Shown here: positions 61,015 through 64,000 of the stretch, piece by piece
Position numbering within the stretch: position 1 is the stretch's first letter
Layout of the letters: each line of letters opens with the position of its first letter
Position numbers and translations under genes: made by a program
NCBI GenBank assembly: GCA_038106185.1
Contig: JAYODE010000016.1
Coordinates: forward strand, 1-64,000
Direction of reading: 5' to 3'
Length of the DNA stretch: 64,000 nucleotides
From: UBA4582 sp038106185
Lineage (GTDB): Bacteria; Pseudomonadota; Gammaproteobacteria; Pseudomonadales; Azotimanducaceae
Notes under the pieces: generated by a model
Database searches by the model: none
The model's input: only the letters and a program-made list of their open reading frames with translations
Told to the model about the DNA's origin: nothing

Positions 61015-63687
61015 ATGCGAAAACTGCCAAACATTAAGTTGTTGGCTCCGCTTTCTCTACTTGCGGTGCTGACACCGTTTACCGCTCCTTCCGCCTTTGG
61101 CGCTGAAGCTATCGAAGAGGTTGTTGTCACCGGCTCGCGCGTACCTGGCCGTACTGCGACCGATTCGGCGGTGCCTGTTGATGTCGTTGCCGGTGACGAG
61201 TTTGAAAATATGGGCACTTCAGACATGGACGATATGCTGCGTAACCTGCTGCCGTCGTACAATGTCCAGCGTTTGCCAATCAGCGACGCAGCAACGCTGA
61301 CACGACCAGCCAACATGCGCGGCTTGCCGCCAGATAACACCTTGATACTTGTTAATGGCAAGCGTCGTCATCGCGCTTCTGTCATCGCTGAACTGGGTGG
61401 TTCTCTGGCCGCAGGCTCACAGGGACCAGACGTCTCTGTAATTCCAGGTATCGCGCTGAAGCAGGTTGAAGTGCTCCGTGACGGTGCTGCGGCACAGTAC
61501 GGTTCTGATGCTATCGCCGGTGTATTAAACTTTAAATTGAAAGATAGTGCCGAGGGCATGTCAGTTGAAGTTAAAACCGGTGAATACTTCGAGGGTGATG
61601 GCGCCTTGGTTCAGGTTTCGGCGAATGCCGGTCTGCCATTGGGACCTAATGGCTTTGCGAACGTTTCACTCACTTATAAGCAGTCTGATGCCACCAGTCG
61701 CAGCACTCAGCGTACCGATGCCCTTGCCTTGATCGCTGGCGGTAACAAGTTCATCCTCAACCCTGCACAGGTTTGGGGCGCACCGGAAGTGAGTGATGAT
61801 TATGCACTGTTTGTCAATTCTGGCATTCAGCTGACAGATCGTCAGGAACTCTACGGCTGGGCTAACTATGCCGAGCGTAAAGTCCTTGGTGGCTTCTTCT
61901 TCCGTAATCCGAACAACCGTGGCGGCGTTTTCACCGGCGACGGCGGCATTCGTGCGATTATGGATAGCAACCTGGTTGGTCAGTCTGGCCAGACCTCTAA
62001 TTGCCCAGTAACGCCGGCAACCGGATTTCTGGATACCAGCACGCTGCCAGCTAACTGCCAAGTCGCCAACTCCATCTTTCCAGGCGGTTACACCCCTGCG
62101 TTTGGTGGTAAGGTTCAGGACCAGGGCCTGGTTATCGGCTTGCGTGGCGATATGCAGAGTGGTTTGACTTATGACTTCAGCTACTCTCTGGGCAGCAACG
62201 AGTCAACTTTCCAGATCAGTAACAGCTGGAACCCTTCACTGGGTATCACAAGTCCTCAGTCCTTCAATCTGGGCAAGTACGTTCAGAGTGAAAATAACTT
62301 CAATGCTGATTTCAGCTACCCCATCGCGGTTGGCCTGGCTTCTGACTTGAACATCGCATTTGGTGCTGAGTACCGGGTTGAGAAATTCGAGATTCGGTTA
62401 GGTGACGAAGCCTCTTGGGAAGCTGGTCCTTATGCCTTCCAAAATGCTAACTTCCACTCAGATGGCACTACACCGCTCGTGCCAATGAGCATTGGTGCCC
62501 ACGGGTTTGCTGGTTTTGGCCCTAGCCAGGTCGGTACCTGGGATCGAGCCAACTACGCTTTTTATGTGGATCTTGAAGCTGACGTCACTGAAGACTGGCT
62601 GGTCCAGGGCGCCCTGCGATTTGAAGACTTTGATGACTTCGGCACCACTACCAACTTCAAACTGGCTACGCGATACAGCATCACTGATGCCGTTAACGCT
62701 CGTGCCTCCTACAGCACTGGTTTCCGGGCACCGACTCCAGGCCAGTCGAACGTGACTAAGGTATCGACCATTACAGTTGAAGGTAACCTTCAGCAGCAGG
62801 GTCAGATTCCTCCCACCAACCCGATCGCTCAGTACCTGGGTGGAGAAGCGTTGAAGCCTGAAGATGCGAAGAACATCACCATCGGCTTTGCCTGGGACAT
62901 CACCGACGACCTGACAGTTACCGCTGATTGGTTCCAGATCAAGCTGGAAGATCGAATTGCCGCAACCGGTACGATCGACATCACCAAGCAGGCTGTACCA
63001 GCCGGCATTGGTTGTACTGCTGCGTCTACCAACCTTTCTCAGTGTCTGGAAGAGCTGGGCATCCCTGGCGCGTCCGACCTGAAGAGCGTTGCTTTCTACA
63101 CCAACGACTTCAAGACGACCACGCAAGGTTTTGACCTGGTCGCGACTTACGCGGTGGATTGGAACTCAGCTGGCTCAACGGTCTTCACTGCTGCCTGGAA
63201 CAACACTCAGACAGAGGTCGACGATGCGGGTGACGAGGTCTCTCGTGAGCGCTTAGTTGAGCTGGAGAATTATAATCCAGAGAATCGTGGCATCTTCACT
63301 GCGACGCACACCATCGGTGATCTGCGTCTGCTGGGTCGAGCCAGCTTCTACGACAGCTGGGTCAATGCTGATAACGGCGCTGGCAGCAGCGGCGGTCCAA
63401 GCGACACCGTTTATGTCTCAGATGGCACTGCGTACTCTATTCGTTGCCAGATTAACGAAGACCATTGTTACGACAGTCAGTGGATTTTCGATCTTGAAGC
63501 CGCTTACACCTTTAACCAGCGTTACATGGTTGCCATTGGCGCCAACAATATCTTTGATGAGTTCGGCCCTAGAGACCCAGCTAACGATGATGGTTCAGTG
63601 GGCAGCGGTAACACCTACGAGACTGGCAATCCTTGGGGTTTCGACGGTGGTTTTTACTACGTGCGTTTTCGAGTTGACTTAGACTAG
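61015..63687 (+). CDS. TonB-dependent outer-membrane receptor
   Basis: 890-residue receptor with a signal peptide (LLAPLSLLAVLTPFTAPSAFG), a TonB-box-like EEVVVTGSR near residue 38, a plug domain with NMRGLPPDNTLILVNGKRR near residue 101 and VEVLRDGAAAQYGSDAIAGV near 152, and a beta-barrel ending FYYVRFRVDLD. It imports a scarce or large ligand across the outer membrane using TonB energy. Codon choice (many GGT, CGT, CTG) differs from its neighbours and suggests high expression. GGGGA lies about 8 bases before the ATG, and a strong terminator follows. Divergent from the PQQ dehydrogenase; siderophore, vitamin or hydrophobic substrate is undetermined. Confidence 0.95.
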   Translation: MRKLPNIKLLAPLSLLAVLTPFTAPSAFGAEAIEEVVVTGSRVPGRTATDSAVPVDVVAGDEFENMGTSDMDDMLRNLLPSYNVQRLPISDAATLTRPANMRGLPPDNTLILVNGKRRHRASVIAELGGSLAAGSQGPDVSVIPGIALKQVEVLRDGAAAQYGSDAIAGVLNFKLKDSAEGMSVEVKTGEYFEGDGALVQVSANAGLPLGPNGFANVSLTYKQSDATSRSTQRTDALALIAGGNKFILNPAQVWGAPEVSDDYALFVNSGIQLTDRQELYGWANYAERKVLGGFFFRNPNNRGGVFTGDGGIRAIMDSNLVGQSGQTSNCPVTPATGFLDTSTLPANCQVANSIFPGGYTPAFGGKVQDQGLVIGLRGDMQSGLTYDFSYSLGSNESTFQISNSWNPSLGITSPQSFNLGKYVQSENNFNADFSYPIAVGLASDLNIAFGAEYRVEKFEIRLGDEASWEAGPYAFQNANFHSDGTTPLVPMSIGAHGFAGFGPSQVGTWDRANYAFYVDLEADVTEDWLVQGALRFEDFDDFGTTTNFKLATRYSITDAVNARASYSTGFRAPTPGQSNVTKVSTITVEGNLQQQGQIPPTNPIAQYLGGEALKPEDAKNITIGFAWDITDDLTVTADWFQIKLEDRIAATGTIDITKQAVPAGIGCTAASTNLSQCLEELGIPGASDLKSVAFYTNDFKTTTQGFDLVATYAVDWNSAGSTVFTAAWNNTQTEVDDAGDEVSRERLVELENYNPENRGIFTATHTIGDLRLLGRASFYDSWVNADNGAGSSGGPSDTVYVSDGTAYSIRCQINEDHCYDSQWIFDLEAAYTFNQRYMVAIGANNIFDEFGPRDPANDDGSVGSGNTYETGNPWGFDGGFYYVRFRVDLD

Positions 63688-63714
63688 TACTCGTACGAAG
63701 AACCCAGTAAGACT

Positions 63715-63743
63715 AAAAACCCGGGCTTGTCCCGGGTTTTTTT
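63715..63743 (+). terminator. rho-independent terminator of the TonB-receptor gene
   Basis: AAAACCCGGG and CCCGGGTTTT pair as a 10-bp stem around a 5-base loop (CTTGT), followed by TTT. It lies 28 bases after the receptor stop codon, the clearest intrinsic terminator in the window. Confidence 0.93.
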
Positions 63744-63774
63744 ATGGGCGCCAGATATCAGTGCTGTTGAAGCG

Positions 63775-63939
63775 TTTTCAGGGTTCTGTCTTTTCATGGT
63801 TCTGTCTTNNNNNNNNNNNNNNNNNNNNNNNNNNNNNNNNNNNNNNNNNNNNNNNNNNNNNNNNNNNNNNNNNNNNNNNNNNNNNNNNNNNNNNNNNNNN
63901 NNNNNNNNGGTTCTGTCTTTTCATGGTTCTGTCTTGGGG
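63775..63939. repeat. 16-bp tandem repeat spanning an assembly gap (TTCATGGTTCTGTCTT)
   Basis: Two copies left of the 100-N gap (63809-63908) and one and a half right of it. After it the window ends in about 60 bases with no recognised gene; the whole 313 bases after the TonB receptor hold only the terminator and this array. Confidence 0.92.
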
Positions 63940-64000
63940 CTCGACTCAGTATCTCTAAGGGTGAACAGGCTTGCCTGGTCAGTGACAGGCTGTGATGGTT

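Noticed and set aside
1..64000. Mobile element, prophage or genomic island
   Set aside because: No transposase, integrase, tRNA-flanked junction or phage gene was found; only the TonB-receptor gene shows distinct codon use, which fits high expression rather than transfer.

Overview
The window (about 64 kb, GC in the mid-fifties by eye) looks like a scaffolded draft or metagenome-derived chromosome of a gammaproteobacterium, probably a free-living aquatic heterotroph. The evidence is the type of housekeeping genes (gltX beside divergent dusA, a 1,290-residue HrpA helicase, gpsA, mlaA, Bax-like glucosaminidase, galK/galT) mixed with many SDR, CoA-transferase, enoyl-CoA hydratase, P450, PQQ-dehydrogenase and TonB-receptor genes. 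The exact family cannot be fixed from the sequence. No rRNA, tRNA, transposase, integrase, phage gene or CRISPR array was seen. Eight runs of exactly 100 N are placeholder scaffold gaps; seven of them sit on a short tandem repeat.

Layout. 1-15 kb: lipid/acyl metabolism (SDRs, CaiB-type CoA-transferase, hotdog-fold protein, enoyl-CoA hydratase, GST, alpha/beta hydrolase), a TRAP-TAXI transporter, a membrane di-iron hydroxylase, gpsA and a one-domain asparaginase. 15-21 kb: Bax-like glucosaminidase, galT-galK, acetoacetate-CoA ligase. 21-27.5 kb: a complete extracellular electron transfer set: MtrA/DmsE-type decaheme cytochrome, MtrB-type outer-membrane barrel, OmcA/MtrC-type decaheme lipoprotein and a CymA/NapC-type tetraheme quinol dehydrogenase. 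Both transcription units are preceded by an FNR-like box whose distance to a -10 hexamer fits a class II FNR promoter. 27.6-36 kb: PadR regulator with a palindromic operator next to a nitronate monooxygenase, gltX/dusA, a TerB-like protein, a partner-switching phosphatase/STAS pair and mlaA. 36-40 kb: hrpA.

40.5-46.8 kb holds a minus-strand run of symporter, Tat-exported FAD amine oxidase, diheme cytochrome c4, exported RidA and gamma-glutamyltransferase, which reads as a periplasmic amine or amino-acid oxidation pathway feeding electrons to cytochrome c. 47-56 kb holds two secreted NHL beta-propellers, a lipoprotein amidohydrolase, a CstA-type transporter, a HupE/UreJ-type membrane protein and an alpha/beta hydrolase. 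56-64 kb holds a PaaI thioesterase, a CYP153-type P450, a monoheme cytochrome c, a PQQ dehydrogenase and a divergent TonB-dependent receptor, consistent with uptake and terminal oxidation of hydrophobic substrates.

The most unusual genome-scale feature is the abundance of short (mostly 12-18 bp) degenerate tandem arrays at gene borders, each array with its own unit. Several have a unit of 15 bp and extend into coding sequence, giving pentapeptide repeats in front of signal peptides.
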